Shown here in pieces: positions 37,122-46,900 of a stretch of 54,185 bases of DNA. Both the position numbers and the translations under genes were made by a program. The notes under the pieces are model-generated. The model worked only from the letters and a program-made list of their open reading frames with translations. It did no database searches and was not told where the DNA came from. This DNA is from Ruoffia tabacinasalis (GTDB lineage: Bacteria > Bacillota > Bacilli > Lactobacillales > Aerococcaceae): the NCBI RefSeq assembly GCF_005864045.1, contig NZ_VBSP01000013.1, positions 1-54,185 of the forward strand, written 5' to 3'. Positions within the stretch are counted from its first letter, which is position 1, and every line of letters starts with the position of its first letter.

Positions 37122-37319
37122 ATTTTTCCCCTCCAAATTTTTATTATTTCTTTATCCTTATATTTTATTGAAAAAGCAGTGCTATTGTCAATTAATAGGC
37201 TTTTTCTCCGGTTATGACTATCATTATTTTGATAATAAAAGAAATAAAATAATGACGACAGTAATACTTGCTAAAAAGCCTTTCATGTTCTAAACTAAAT
37301 TTAGTTAAAGGGGTGTATT

Positions 37320-38342
37320 ATGAAAGTATTACTATATAGCGAAAACTTGAAACAAATTAATAAATCTGGCTTAGGTAAAGCCATTCAACACCAAAAAGAA
37401 GCTCTTTTTTTAAATAATATAGAATATACAACTGACATAAATGATACGTTTGATGTTCTTCATATTAATACGTATTTCCCAAAATCATATTATGTCGCAT
37501 ATAAGTTAGGGCATAGTGGCATCCCTGTCGTTTACCATGCTCACTCAACTGAGGAGGATTTTCGAAATTCATTCATCTTTTCTAACCAAGTCTCTCCATT
37601 GTTTAAACAATGGTTGATTCAAGCTTATCGTCAAGGTGATATACTCATCGCACCTACACCTTACGCAAAAAAGTTACTGGAATCATATGATATCGGTCGA
37701 GAAATTGTAAGTGTATCAAATGGGATTGATTTGCGCCGTTTCGATCACGTTGATAATGCCAGAGATGTGTTTCTTGAAGAGTTCAATTATGAACCTGATG
37801 ACTTTATCGTTATGGGTATTGGTTTGTATTTGGAACGAAAAGGGATTCTGGATTTCGTGGAATTGGCCAAGCGTATGCCACATGTTCAATTTATTTGGTT
37901 TGGTTATACTGATCTAAAGCTTGTGCCTGACAATATTAAACAAGCGATTCAAACGGACTTACCAAATCTAAGATTCGCTGGTTATGTCCCTAATGATTCC
38001 ATCATACTCGCTTTACAAGGATCTGATTTATTCTTATTCCCAACGATGGAAGAAACAGAAGGGATTCCTGCTTTAGAGGCCTGTGCAACAAAAGCAAACT
38101 TTATTGTTAGAGATATCCCAGTATTTGACGATTGGCTAGTTGACAAGAAACATGTCTATAAAGGAAGAGACATTGACGATTTCGAACGATTAATCGAACA
38201 ATTTAGATTAAATGACTTGCCTCCTTTAGGCGAAGCCGCCTATGAGGTTGCTAAAGAGAGAAATCTCATCGAAATTGGCAAGCAATTAAAAGACGTCTAC
38301 CAAAAAGCCATCGAAATTAAACTCGAGGAAGAAAAAAACTGA
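37320..38342 (+). CDS. LafB/BgsA/CpoA-like glycolipid glycosyltransferase (GT4)
   Basis: A 340-residue GT4 enzyme. The opening MKVLLYSENLKQINKSGLGKAI is characteristic of the LafB/BgsA/CpoA group, which adds the second hexose to monohexosyl-diacylglycerol and so supplies the lipoteichoic-acid anchor. The EX7E region is EETEGIPALEA, and IDLRRF and VPNDS also match. No membrane helix; these enzymes bind the membrane peripherally. In many relatives the first-step enzyme gene lies directly beside it, but here no partner is adjacent; the GT4 gene at 5482-6627 is 31 kb away. AAAGGGG precedes the ATG. The 198-base gap upstream contains a 10-base inverted repeat. Confidence 0.85.
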   Translation: MKVLLYSENLKQINKSGLGKAIQHQKEALFLNNIEYTTDINDTFDVLHINTYFPKSYYVAYKLGHSGIPVVYHAHSTEEDFRNSFIFSNQVSPLFKQWLIQAYRQGDILIAPTPYAKKLLESYDIGREIVSVSNGIDLRRFDHVDNARDVFLEEFNYEPDDFIVMGIGLYLERKGILDFVELAKRMPHVQFIWFGYTDLKLVPDNIKQAIQTDLPNLRFAGYVPNDSIILALQGSDLFLFPTMEETEGIPALEACATKANFIVRDIPVFDDWLVDKKHVYKGRDIDDFERLIEQFRLNDLPPLGEAAYEVAKERNLIEIGKQLKDVYQKAIEIKLEEEKN

Positions 38343-38386
38343 AGTAGATGAATGGCTTATTGCCGTTCATATACTTCAGTTTTTTA
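38338..38386. terminator. Terminator after the LafB-like gene
   Basis: AACTGAAGTA pairs with TACTTCAGTT, with an inner ATGAA/TTCAT pairing, and six T follow on the plus strand. A run of A on the other side lets it also serve the convergent minus-strand gene. Confidence 0.88.
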
Positions 38387-38719
38387 TGCTTTCTTAATTA
38401 AATGTGTATCCAAGAATTTATCCAATTGCCCCTTATCTCTCGCTGTTTGCCCTTGAGAGATGTTTGTCGGGTTTAGATATAAACGCGCTTGCTCATTGTT
38501 ATTTTCATCAAATGCAGCAACTGCCTCACCTTCATCTTCGTCGAACACTCGATCCACGTGATGATAAGTACTTTCTAATATCTCTTCGACATCCATTGCG
38601 ATTGCATCGCGCAATACTTGATACATCTCAGCTTGTGCTTCAGGAATGTAGAATATATCTACTTTTACTAAGTCTTCTTGCTCAGTTTTTTTACCTTTTT
38701 GTCTTCTCTTTTTTGCCAA
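38384..38719 (-). CDS. Small hypothetical protein with a basic N-terminus
   Basis: A 111-residue protein of no recognised family. It starts with a Lys/Arg-rich stretch (AKKRRQKGKK) and continues as an acidic, probably alpha/beta domain (VDIFYIPEAQAEMYQVLRDAIAMDVEEI). There are no cysteines and no signal or membrane segment. The best start is a TTG at 38719 with GGAAG close by; no other start before the conserved-looking part exists. It begins 19 bases after the HAD phosphatase gene stop, so the pair is probably co-transcribed. Confidence 0.65.
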   Translation of the reverse strand: MAKKRRQKGKKTEQEDLVKVDIFYIPEAQAEMYQVLRDAIAMDVEEILESTYHHVDRVFDEDEGEAVAAFDENNNEQARLYLNPTNISQGQTARDKGQLDKFLDTHLIKKA

Positions 38720-38738
38720 CTCGCTTCCACAGACCTTT

Positions 38739-39590
38739 CTATCTTTTCTTATGGATTAAGTATTTATTCATAAATTCCATAGAATCATTTAAAAGAAGTT
38801 CCTCTAGTAAATTTATCACAGAAGAATCTTCATTTGTTCCAATTTGGTAGGTTGTCGATAACAATAAATCATGATCAGCATTGCCCATTGCGATATTGTA
38901 ATGGGCTTCTTTCATCATACTTTCATCATTTAAGCTATCGCCAAATGCCATTGTATCTTCTTTTTTAATATTGTATTTTGTCTGTAATTTTCTTACAGCA
39001 CTTCCTTTACCGCCATCTTTTGAGTATACATCTAGCCAACCGTCACCACTCGTTACCGAATCAATGTCTTCAAAACGTTCTTTCAAAATACGCGTCATTA
39101 TTTTATTTCGATCAAGTGAGTGCGTTGAATAAATCGCGAGTTTAGTAGGCTTTTCTCCTTCCGGTAAATCTTCGAACTTTTCAATATAGGCTAAAGCATT
39201 ATTATATTGAGAAATGTGTTCAAAGGCTTCGCCTTCGGTTTCTCTAAAGTAGGCTTGATTTCCAGTATTTACCATAATGTGGAAACCTTCAAATTCATCA
39301 ACAAAGGATGCAATTTTATAGAGAGTCTCTCTATCCACAGTCGTTGTTGATAACTCTTCATTATTTTTTACTATAAAATTCCCATTATCACAAGCAAAGT
39401 ATAAATCTTTTTGATCTTCTTGCGAGAAGTAGTCAATAATTTTGTGATAACTGTTCCCAGTTGCTATACAAACCAATACATCTCGGCCTTTCAGCGTATG
39501 AAGTGCGTGATTAAAACGTTCGACGTCGTAGCTTTTGTCTTTTCTCAACAGAGTTTCATCTAAGTCAATTACAATTAATTTTACAGTCAT
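38739..39590 (-). CDS. Cof-type HAD phosphatase
   Basis: A 283-residue HAD-superfamily hydrolase of the Cof/IIB subgroup, which dephosphorylates sugar phosphates, flavin or pyridoxal phosphates in the cytosol. Motif I is Asp9-x-Asp11-x-Thr in VIDLDETLL, motif II is the CIATGN segment, and motif IV is AFGDSLNDESMM. A type IIB cap lies between them. The frame is open to 39644, but AAGGAG lies six bases before the ATG at 39590, and the motif then sits at the usual distance from the N-terminus. The substrate is not evident. Confidence 0.92.
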   Translation of the reverse strand: MTVKLIVIDLDETLLRKDKSYDVERFNHALHTLKGRDVLVCIATGNSYHKIIDYFSQEDQKDLYFACDNGNFIVKNNEELSTTTVDRETLYKIASFVDEFEGFHIMVNTGNQAYFRETEGEAFEHISQYNNALAYIEKFEDLPEGEKPTKLAIYSTHSLDRNKIMTRILKERFEDIDSVTSGDGWLDVYSKDGGKGSAVRKLQTKYNIKKEDTMAFGDSLNDESMMKEAHYNIAMGNADHDLLLSTTYQIGTNEDSSVINLLEELLLNDSMEFMNKYLIHKKR

Positions 39591-39705
39591 TATAAACTCC
39601 TTATAAGATGTCCATTTCGTATTAATAGTATCATATTTAGTCACTGGTTTTAAATAGATTTACTTCCAAAAACGTTGTAAACCTTTCCAACCAATGCTGA
39701 CCTTC

Positions 39706-40716
39706 TTATTTTTCTAGAGTTTTATTAATGATAGCGCTAATGATTTGTCGTGCTTCTTCGCCTTCTGGCGTCGGGTACACGGGATAGATATGATTCATCT
39801 TCTCAGCAATATATAAATCGTGTTCAATATTATCTTCTTTTAAACGGTTCGCAAATTGAAGGATATCTGGATAAAAAACTTCATGCGTCCCAACAAATAA
39901 CGTAATACGTGCTAAATCACGACCACTAATAAGCATTGGACTCACGAGTGGATCATCGATACGTCCCTCTTTTCCTACCCAATATTCACTTGCTAAATTC
40001 AACCCAATTTGACTGATCATCGGATCCAATGGCTCTAAATCTGGAATTTCTGGATTCTCGTTGGCAATATCTAGCCACGGTGATAAGGCGATGATTTCAT
40101 CCGGTTGCTGGATACCTTCTTCCCTTAATGCATCTGCCAGACCTAAAGCCATACCTCCGCCAGAAGAATCCCCCATCAAGATAATTGGATTGTCATTCAC
40201 ATTCTCTTTAAGCATTTGCTTGTATAATGTTAAGACATATGGAACAGACTCTTTATAAGAGTATTTCGGTGTTTTTAAATATTGTGGGAATATTACTTGA
40301 GCATTCGTCTTCTTCACTACTGAACGTAAGAAGAAGTAGTGAGTTGGATAAGGCGTAAAGGCATAGCCACCACCATGTAAGTAAAATATTATGGGTTGCT
40401 TTTCCTTTTTCTTATTCCATGAAAAAACTTGCATGGGCCCATGATAGCTTTCTTCTACTTTATGCCCTACCATGATATCTGGTTTCTTTTGTGGTTTAGT
40501 ATTCCACTCGATGAAGCCATCAATGCGGTTTTGATGTTCAAATAACTTTCGCTGTTCTTCTTTCATTCCATACACAAATAATCCTCGTTCAATTAACCAA
40601 CTTGAAAGAGACCGATTTTTATATTTGGGAAACAGTTTAGTTGCTATTAGAATTCCACCCGCAACAGTGAGTCCTGCTATCGATATTTTTTTTAGTGTTG
40701 AATTTTTCTCCTGCAA
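39706..40716 (-). CDS. HSL-family alpha/beta hydrolase, membrane-anchored
   Basis: A 336-residue esterase/lipase of the hormone-sensitive-lipase group. It has the oxyanion motif YLHGGGYAF, the nucleophile in GDSSGGGMALGLAD, the acid Asp in DPLVSP and the His in MNHIYPVYP. An N-terminal hydrophobic helix (about 10-27) could anchor it in the membrane. The start is TTG at 40716, supported by AAAGGAGG seven bases upstream; an ATG four bases earlier is out of frame. Relatives act on short-chain esters or lipids; the substrate is unknown. No terminator is evident in the 115-base gap to the HAD gene. Confidence 0.9.
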   Translation of the reverse strand: MQEKNSTLKKISIAGLTVAGGILIATKLFPKYKNRSLSSWLIERGLFVYGMKEEQRKLFEHQNRIDGFIEWNTKPQKKPDIMVGHKVEESYHGPMQVFSWNKKKEKQPIIFYLHGGGYAFTPYPTHYFFLRSVVKKTNAQVIFPQYLKTPKYSYKESVPYVLTLYKQMLKENVNDNPIILMGDSSGGGMALGLADALREEGIQQPDEIIALSPWLDIANENPEIPDLEPLDPMISQIGLNLASEYWVGKEGRIDDPLVSPMLISGRDLARITLFVGTHEVFYPDILQFANRLKEDNIEHDLYIAEKMNHIYPVYPTPEGEEARQIISAIINKTLEK

Positions 40717-40804
40717 CCATGCTCCTCCTTTGAATTTTGTTCTTGTCTTATTATTGTATCAAAATGTTTGTTTATTGATAAATCTTATGATTATGTTTAC
40801 TAAT

Positions 40805-40848
40805 TTGACTATTTATGAGAAAATAATTAGACTATATCTAATTATTTT
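40805..40848 (+). promoter_or_regulatory. azlCD promoter with a perfect 12-bp inverted repeat
   Basis: TTGACT (40805-40810) and TAGACT (40828-40833) are 17 bases apart. A perfect inverted repeat, AAAATAATTAGA at 40820-40831 and TCTAATTATTTT at 40837-40848 with a five-base spacer, covers the -10 and the likely start point, 18 bases before the azlC ATG. This position fits a repressor operator. It is too AT-rich to be a terminator. Confidence 0.7.
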
Positions 40849-40865
40849 AATTTAGGAGGGCTTTA

Positions 40866-41552
40866 ATGAAAGAAGCATTTAAATTTGCGTTCCCCCATAC
40901 TATCCCAATTATGGCGGGCTATATCTTTTTAGGGATACCCTTTGGATTATTGGCTGTGAGTCAAGGTTTCTCACCATTATTTGCTATTTTAATGAGTGTA
41001 ATTATATACTCAGGTGCGATTCAGTATGCTGCTATTGATGTGTTTTTAGCATCTTTTAATCCGATGAATGCAATCATACTTACGTTGATGGTAGGTGCTA
41101 GACATATCTTTTATGGTATTGCGATGCTTACAAAGTTTAGTAAACTAGATTCAAAAAAATACTATACCATCTTTGGTTTAACCGATGAGACTTTCTCGGT
41201 GCTTGTTTCTATTGATGTTCCTGAAAATCTCAGTCGAGATTGGGTGTATTTCTTCATTACTTTACTCAATCAAATGTATTGGGTTTCTGGAACCGTTATT
41301 GGCGTCCTCTTAGGAAGTATGATTACAATTAATCTTGAAGGGATTGATTTTGTTCTAACTGCACTATTTATTACTATCTTTGTTGATCAATGGTTAAATA
41401 GTTCTAGTAAAGTTCCTGCCCTTGTTGGAATCTTATCTGGTTTGCTTTGCTTAGTACTATTTGGTGCAAATAATTTTATGATTCCTGCGATGGTATTTAT
41501 CCTTGGCTTCTTCTTATACCGCTTTAATAAGAAGGGGGTGGCTCGTCAATGA
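40866..41552 (+). CDS. azlC: AzlC family branched-chain amino acid exporter, large subunit
   Basis: A 228-residue membrane protein with about six to eight helices. It carries the AzlC signature: IPFGLLAVSQGFSPLFAILMSVIIYSGAIQYAAID and the RHIFYG motif near residue 80, followed by GLTDETFSV. With AzlD it exports branched-chain amino acids or toxic analogues. AGGAGGG precedes the ATG. The azlD start overlaps its stop by four bases (ATGA), which suggests translational coupling. Confidence 0.94.
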   Translation: MKEAFKFAFPHTIPIMAGYIFLGIPFGLLAVSQGFSPLFAILMSVIIYSGAIQYAAIDVFLASFNPMNAIILTLMVGARHIFYGIAMLTKFSKLDSKKYYTIFGLTDETFSVLVSIDVPENLSRDWVYFFITLLNQMYWVSGTVIGVLLGSMITINLEGIDFVLTALFITIFVDQWLNSSSKVPALVGILSGLLCLVLFGANNFMIPAMVFILGFFLYRFNKKGVARQ

Positions 41553-41875
41553 CACAAACCCAACTTTGGATTACATTTGCTATAATTGCGGGTCTTACGA
41601 TGCTGACCCGTTTTATAACTTTTATTATTTTTCCGGCCGGTTCTCAACCACCTAAGGCAATTATTTATTTAGGTTCTGTATTACCCACTGCTGCCATGGG
41701 CTTGATTATTGTATTCGCGTTGAGAAATACACCTGTCCTCACTTATCCTTATGCTATCCCTGAAGTGATTGCTTCTCTATCTATTGTCATTATTCATTAT
41801 TGGAAACGAAATACAATCTTAAGTATTTTAGTTGGAACCGTTATTTATATGTTTCTTATACAAAGTGTCTTTTAA
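41549..41875 (+). CDS. azlD: AzlD family branched-chain amino acid exporter, small subunit
   Basis: A 108-residue membrane protein with about four helices, the partner of AzlC. Typical features are the early TRFITFIIFP segment, YLGSVLPTAAMGLIIVF and the PYAIPEVIAS region. The GGGGGTGG site lies inside the end of azlC. A strong terminator follows directly. Confidence 0.93.
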   Translation: MTQTQLWITFAIIAGLTMLTRFITFIIFPAGSQPPKAIIYLGSVLPTAAMGLIIVFALRNTPVLTYPYAIPEVIASLSIVIIHYWKRNTILSILVGTVIYMFLIQSVF

Positions 41876-41878
41876 CAA

Positions 41879-41920
41879 AAATAGACCTGACTTAGTTTTG
41901 GCTAAGTCAGGTCTATTACT
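41879..41920. terminator. Bidirectional terminator between azlD and argS
   Basis: A perfect 16-base stem, AATAGACCTGACTTAG with CTAAGTCAGGTCTATT, has T-rich flanks on both sides and lies between convergent stop codons. Confidence 0.93.
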
Positions 41921-41928
41921 TTTCTATA

Positions 41929-43620
41929 TTACATTTCTTCAGGTGCTTCAACACCTAAGAGATTTAATGCGTCTTTAATCACAATCGTAACAGCTTTAAC
42001 TAAAGCCATACGTGATTCTAATTGGTCATCATCGTTTAAGATACGCACATTTGCATAGTATTTATTGAATTGTTGAGCTAATTGGATAACATATTTAGCA
42101 ACTAAAGAAGGTTCAAAGCGTTCAATGGCATTTTCTACGATACGTGAGTAGTCAGCGATTTTCTTAATAACTTCCCAACTGTATGCATCATTAAGATTTA
42201 CAGTTGTGTCTTTTGAAATTTCTTTGTCGTATTTACGAATCATACTCATTGAACGTGCGTAAGTATATTGTACATAAGGACCTGTTTCTCCTTCAAATTG
42301 AACAATATCTTTTAAGTTAAAGTCAAAGTTATTCATACGGTCTGTTTTAAGATCGTGGAATACTACCGCTCCAACACCGACTTGATGAGCCACTTCTTCT
42401 TTATTCGCTAAATCAGGATTTTTCTCATTGATTTGTTCAGTTGCTAAAGTGATCGCATCATTCAATACTTGTTCTAGTAAGACAATTTTACCTTTACGTG
42501 TTGATAGTTTCTTACCGTTTAAAGTAATTAAACCAAATGGTACGTGAGTCATATCTTTATACCATTCATAACCTAATTTGTCTAAAACAGCTTTTAGTTG
42601 TTTAAAGTGAACACTTTGTTCATTCCCAACTACATAAACATTTTTAGCAAAGTTATAAGTGTTGTAACGGTAGATGGCTGCTGCTAAGTCACGCGTCACG
42701 TAAAGTGTGGCACCATCTGATTTTTTAATTAAGGCAGGTGGTAAGTTTTCTTCTTCAAGGTCAACGATGGTTGCACCTTGGTCAATTTTAGTTATTTTTT
42801 TACTTTCTAATTCTTCGATAACAGCTTGCATTTTATCATTATAGAAGGCTTCCCCATTGTATGAGTCGAATTCGATATTTAACATATCATATACTTTTTG
42901 GAATTCTTTTAATGATTCGTCTTTGAACCAAGTCCAAAGTTCGATCATTTCTTGATCGCCATCTTCTAATCGTTTGAATACCGCTCTGGCTTCGTCATCT
43001 AATTCTGGATTTTCTTCTGCTCTTTCATGGAACTCAACATATAGTTTAACAAGTTCATTGATAGGATCTTTTCTAACTTGTTCTTCATCGCCCCATTTTT
43101 CGTAAGCAACGATTAATTTACCAAATTGAGTACCCCAGTCACCTAAGTGGTTAATACGAATTGGGTTGTAACCCGTTTTCTCAGCTAAGTTAGCGATTGA
43201 ATTACCGATAACTGTTGATCTTAAGTGTCCCATAGACATTGGTTTAGCAATATTAGGTGATGACATATCAATCGTCATTGCTTCGCCGTGACCAATATTT
43301 AAATCTCCATAGTCTTCGCCTTCATTTAGAACTTGTGTAACCAGTTCGTTAGCGACATTTTCACGTTTAAGAAAGACATTAATATAAGGACCTACAGCTT
43401 CAACGCTCTCGAAGTTATCCATACTTATTTGCTCAGCGATATCACTCGCAATTTGTTGAGGCGCTTTACGGAATACTCTAGCTAATGCGAAAGCAGGGAA
43501 AGCTAAATCCCCATGTTCGGTATTATTTGGTACTTCAATTAATTTGGTAATTTCTTCTTTGCTTAAATGCTCACCAACAATTGGTGTTAAAGCATCTACA
43601 TATATTTGTTTGATATCCAT
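41929..43620 (-). CDS. argS: Arginyl-tRNA synthetase
   Basis: A 563-residue class I synthetase that charges tRNA(Arg). It has the N-terminal additional domain (residues 1-110), the HIGH-region SPNIAKPMSMGHLRST, the KMSK-like KLSTRKG and a C-terminal DALR anticodon-binding helix bundle (YVQYTYARSMSMIRKYD onward). Length is normal. AGGAGGAA-type site before the ATG. It is preceded by an arginine-type T-box, so expression should rise when tRNA(Arg) is uncharged. Confidence 0.97.
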   Translation of the reverse strand: MDIKQIYVDALTPIVGEHLSKEEITKLIEVPNNTEHGDLAFPAFALARVFRKAPQQIASDIAEQISMDNFESVEAVGPYINVFLKRENVANELVTQVLNEGEDYGDLNIGHGEAMTIDMSSPNIAKPMSMGHLRSTVIGNSIANLAEKTGYNPIRINHLGDWGTQFGKLIVAYEKWGDEEQVRKDPINELVKLYVEFHERAEENPELDDEARAVFKRLEDGDQEMIELWTWFKDESLKEFQKVYDMLNIEFDSYNGEAFYNDKMQAVIEELESKKITKIDQGATIVDLEEENLPPALIKKSDGATLYVTRDLAAAIYRYNTYNFAKNVYVVGNEQSVHFKQLKAVLDKLGYEWYKDMTHVPFGLITLNGKKLSTRKGKIVLLEQVLNDAITLATEQINEKNPDLANKEEVAHQVGVGAVVFHDLKTDRMNNFDFNLKDIVQFEGETGPYVQYTYARSMSMIRKYDKEISKDTTVNLNDAYSWEVIKKIADYSRIVENAIERFEPSLVAKYVIQLAQQFNKYYANVRILNDDDQLESRMALVKAVTIVIKDALNLLGVEAPEEM

Positions 43621-43652
43621 TGTTTATATTCCTCCTATAATAAAACTCAAAA

Positions 43653-43905
43653 TAAAACACCTCAAGAAAGACATAATTAAATGTCTCTCTAGAGGCGTTA
43701 ACTTATACGCGGTACCACTCTAGTTCCATGAATCACTAACATTCATGCTCTTGTATTGATAACGAAGTTTCCTCCGAACTAGAGTATCTAGTTGTACGAT
43801 GAAAGTGCGCTTCGATAGGTATCTCTGACTGGCTCTCAACATCCCAGCTTGCTGTATAGAGGTAAGTTATCTACTCTCTTTCAAGGGTTAACTGTCTCCT
43901 AAACC
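43653..43905 (-). promoter_or_regulatory. T-box leader of argS
   Basis: The minus strand carries the T-box core AGAGTGGTACCGCG (43709-43722). Downstream, ACGCCTCTAGAGAGACAT pairs with ATGTCTTTCTTGAGGTGT to form the terminator (43657-43698) followed by U-rich sequence. Stem I lies upstream, with GAAAG/CTTTC at its base. An Arg codon, CGC (43807-43809) followed by A, or CGA just before it, is in the position expected of the specifier. Uncharged tRNA(Arg) should promote read-through. With the promoter it fills the 324-base gap. Confidence 0.92.
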
Positions 43906-43911
43906 GCAATT

Positions 43912-43940
43912 ATTCTACCAAAATATATGATGTTCGTCTA
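43912..43940 (-). promoter_or_regulatory. argS leader promoter
   Basis: On the minus strand TAGACG (43935-43940) and TGGTAGAAT (TAGAAT at 43912-43917) are 17 bases apart, an extended -10 promoter. It begins only five bases after the stop of the LPXTG gene. Confidence 0.7.
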
Positions 43941-43944
43941 CACT

Positions 43945-46900
43945 TTAATGCTTATTTGTTGATTTATTACGAGTAAAGACTAAATATGCCCCACTTAGTA
44001 ATACTAAAACGCCTAAGAATAAAATTCCTTTTGTTGACGTTTCACCGGTATTTGGTAAGTCATCATCATTCTCTTCTAAACTTGATTCGACTGTCACTTC
44101 CACAGATTCTTCTTGTGAGATAGACGCTTGTTCTGCATTATACACAATACCGAATGTACCTAATTGTTGAGTTCTAAAGGTAATTCTTTGGTTATGTAAT
44201 GCAAATGTTAAGTTTGAATTGTTGCTATCGTTTACACGAACCACTCGTAATTGCGAATTAACAGGACGTGTTGGAATCTTAATCTCGGCAATTCGAGTTA
44301 ATTGAACTGCTTCGTTATTCTCATCCAATAAAGTAATTGTGTAAATATCCGCATCCGCATTCTCTAAAGTTGCTGCACTATCTAATGTTTCAACATGAAT
44401 ATTTGAAACTTTCATTGCGTCTTGTGGGTTTACCCAAACTTCTATACCTGTTTCAGCATCAATAAATTGTCTTGTCGCTTGAGATGCTTCTTCATCAATA
44501 CTTGCTTGTTCAGCTGGTGTTAAGCTTTGAGACTCATCAACAATCACACTTGATGATTGTGACTGACTAGAAGACTCGCTACTTGATTCTTGTGAGCTTG
44601 ACTCCTCAGAACTTGAAGATTCTTGAGCAGTGGCTCTTGGGCTAACGGTAATTGTTTCATTCGCTACAATCCCAAATTCACCCGATAATTCTTCAATTTC
44701 AAAACCTTCTGGTACACTGATGATTTCATATGGGTATGAACTAGCTTCTAAATTATCAACTGTAAATTCCCCATTATTATCTGTTGTATACGTTTCGTGA
44801 TCGATTCTAATCTCAACGCCTGCGACAGGTTGATTATTATTATCTCTAATTTGAATTGTGACTGAACCAGTCTCTGGTAATTTTTCGATCCTTATCTCTG
44901 CTTCAAAAGCCGATCCTTCTTCAATTTCAATCGCTTGTTCTTCTGAATTATTATAGTAACCATTGGGCGTACTTGTTACAGAATAATTATAACGACCAGG
45001 CTCTAGACTTTCGAAATGAGCGATACCTTCAGCGTTCGTTGTTCCAGTTAAGCCACCAAAAGCAAGACTAGCACCTTCAACAGCATCCCCGTTTTGATCG
45101 ACTACTTTAATATCAGCCGTTGATAATTCGATTTCTCTTTCAACGCTAATCGCTGCAGTTGTTATTTCTGATTCATTGACTGTCACTTCTCCACTTGCAT
45201 TACCAATATATCCTTCTGGTAATTCTGAGATTGAATAAGTGTACGTATTGGGTTCAATATCCGAAATAGTTGCCGTTCCTTCTGTATTCGTTGTAATCGT
45301 TGTGTCATTGATTGAAATAACCGCTCCTTCTACTGGAGAATTATCTTGATCAGTTACATTAAAGATGACTGTTCCCGGTTGGACATTATGTTGAACTTGT
45401 AGAGTTCGAGCTTCTGTTGTTCCTTCAGCGATATAAACACTTTGAGAAGCGATATTATGTTCATAATTTTCTGGTAACTCATTAATAATATATTCGTACG
45501 TACCTTCTACCAGTTCATCAAATACAACTTGACCCTCGGCATTGGTTGTTTCTGTTTGATCTTCATTTAACTGTACTTGGGCACCAGACACAGCTTGGTC
45601 GTTTTGATCCATGACTGTAATCGTTAATTGTCCGGGTGCAAGTTCTCTTTCTACAGTAACAGTCTCTTCGATATTATTATTCGCTTCAATTATCACTGTC
45701 CCAGATACTTGACCAGTATAATTTTCTGGTAAGCTTGCTAAAGTATAGTTGTATGTTTGATCTGCGTTTAATCCTTCGATAATCACTTGTCCGTTTGAAT
45801 TTGATGGATAAGTATTATCATTCAGTGTGATTTGAGCTCCATCAACTGGTTCGTTATTTTGATCCACGACACTAAATGTCACATTCCCAAATTGCTCAAC
45901 TTCACTTAGATTAATTTCTTGTGTTGCTTCTTCATTGGCAACAATTGCTAGTTGACCTTCCGCCGGTGTTTCATATTGTTCTGGTAAATTTGTCACCGTA
46001 TAGTTATAAGTACCCGGTCCAATGTCAGTAAATTCAGCTACACCACTTGGGTTTGTTGTGGCAGTTTCATTCCCTAATTGAATTTCAACATTTTCAACGG
46101 GTTGGCTAGCTTCATCAACCACTGTAAATACAGCACTACCAACCTGTTCTGCTTGCGCAATGACCAGTGTATCTTCAACTTGTTGGTCTGGATTAATTGT
46201 AATCGTTCTTACTTCAGCTTCTCCATCTAAGACATAACCTTCTGGTAAAGCCGTAACAGAGTATTCGTAAGATTGATTTGCTTCTAAATCTTCAAATATA
46301 GCATGTCCGCTACCATTTGTGATTGCAGTCTGCTCACCTAATGTAAGTTCTGCACCAATAATTGGTTGCTGTACATCATCAACAACATTAACTAATAATG
46401 AACCATAAGCTACTGATGTTGGTAAGGCAATTGCTTCTTCAGCAGGTGCAGATTCAACAACGTTTACACTTCCTGATACAGGTATTTCAAATCCTTCTGG
46501 AGCTAAAATTACATCATAAGAGTAACCGCCAACTGGTAAGGCTTCAGTTTCCACTCGGCCTGTTTCAGTTGTAGTATAAACACTGTCAGCGATTTGAATT
46601 TCCACCCCATTAATGGGTTCAAAAGCTTCATTTGTTACCACAAATTCAATGTTATTTGTATCGACATCTGCTGATAAAGTAATCGTTGCTTCAGTGTGAG
46701 TGGTTGGATCAACAACAACTGTTCCTGTCGTTTGTTCTAGGCTATATCCTTCAGGAACACTATTAATTGTGTAAGTCGATTCTCCTACGGGTACTTCTGA
46801 GAATACCGCTTGACCGTTAACATCTGTATAAATTTCACGATCATTCAATGTCATCGAAACATTAGAAACCGGCACTGATTCTTCATCTAGAACAGTTAAG

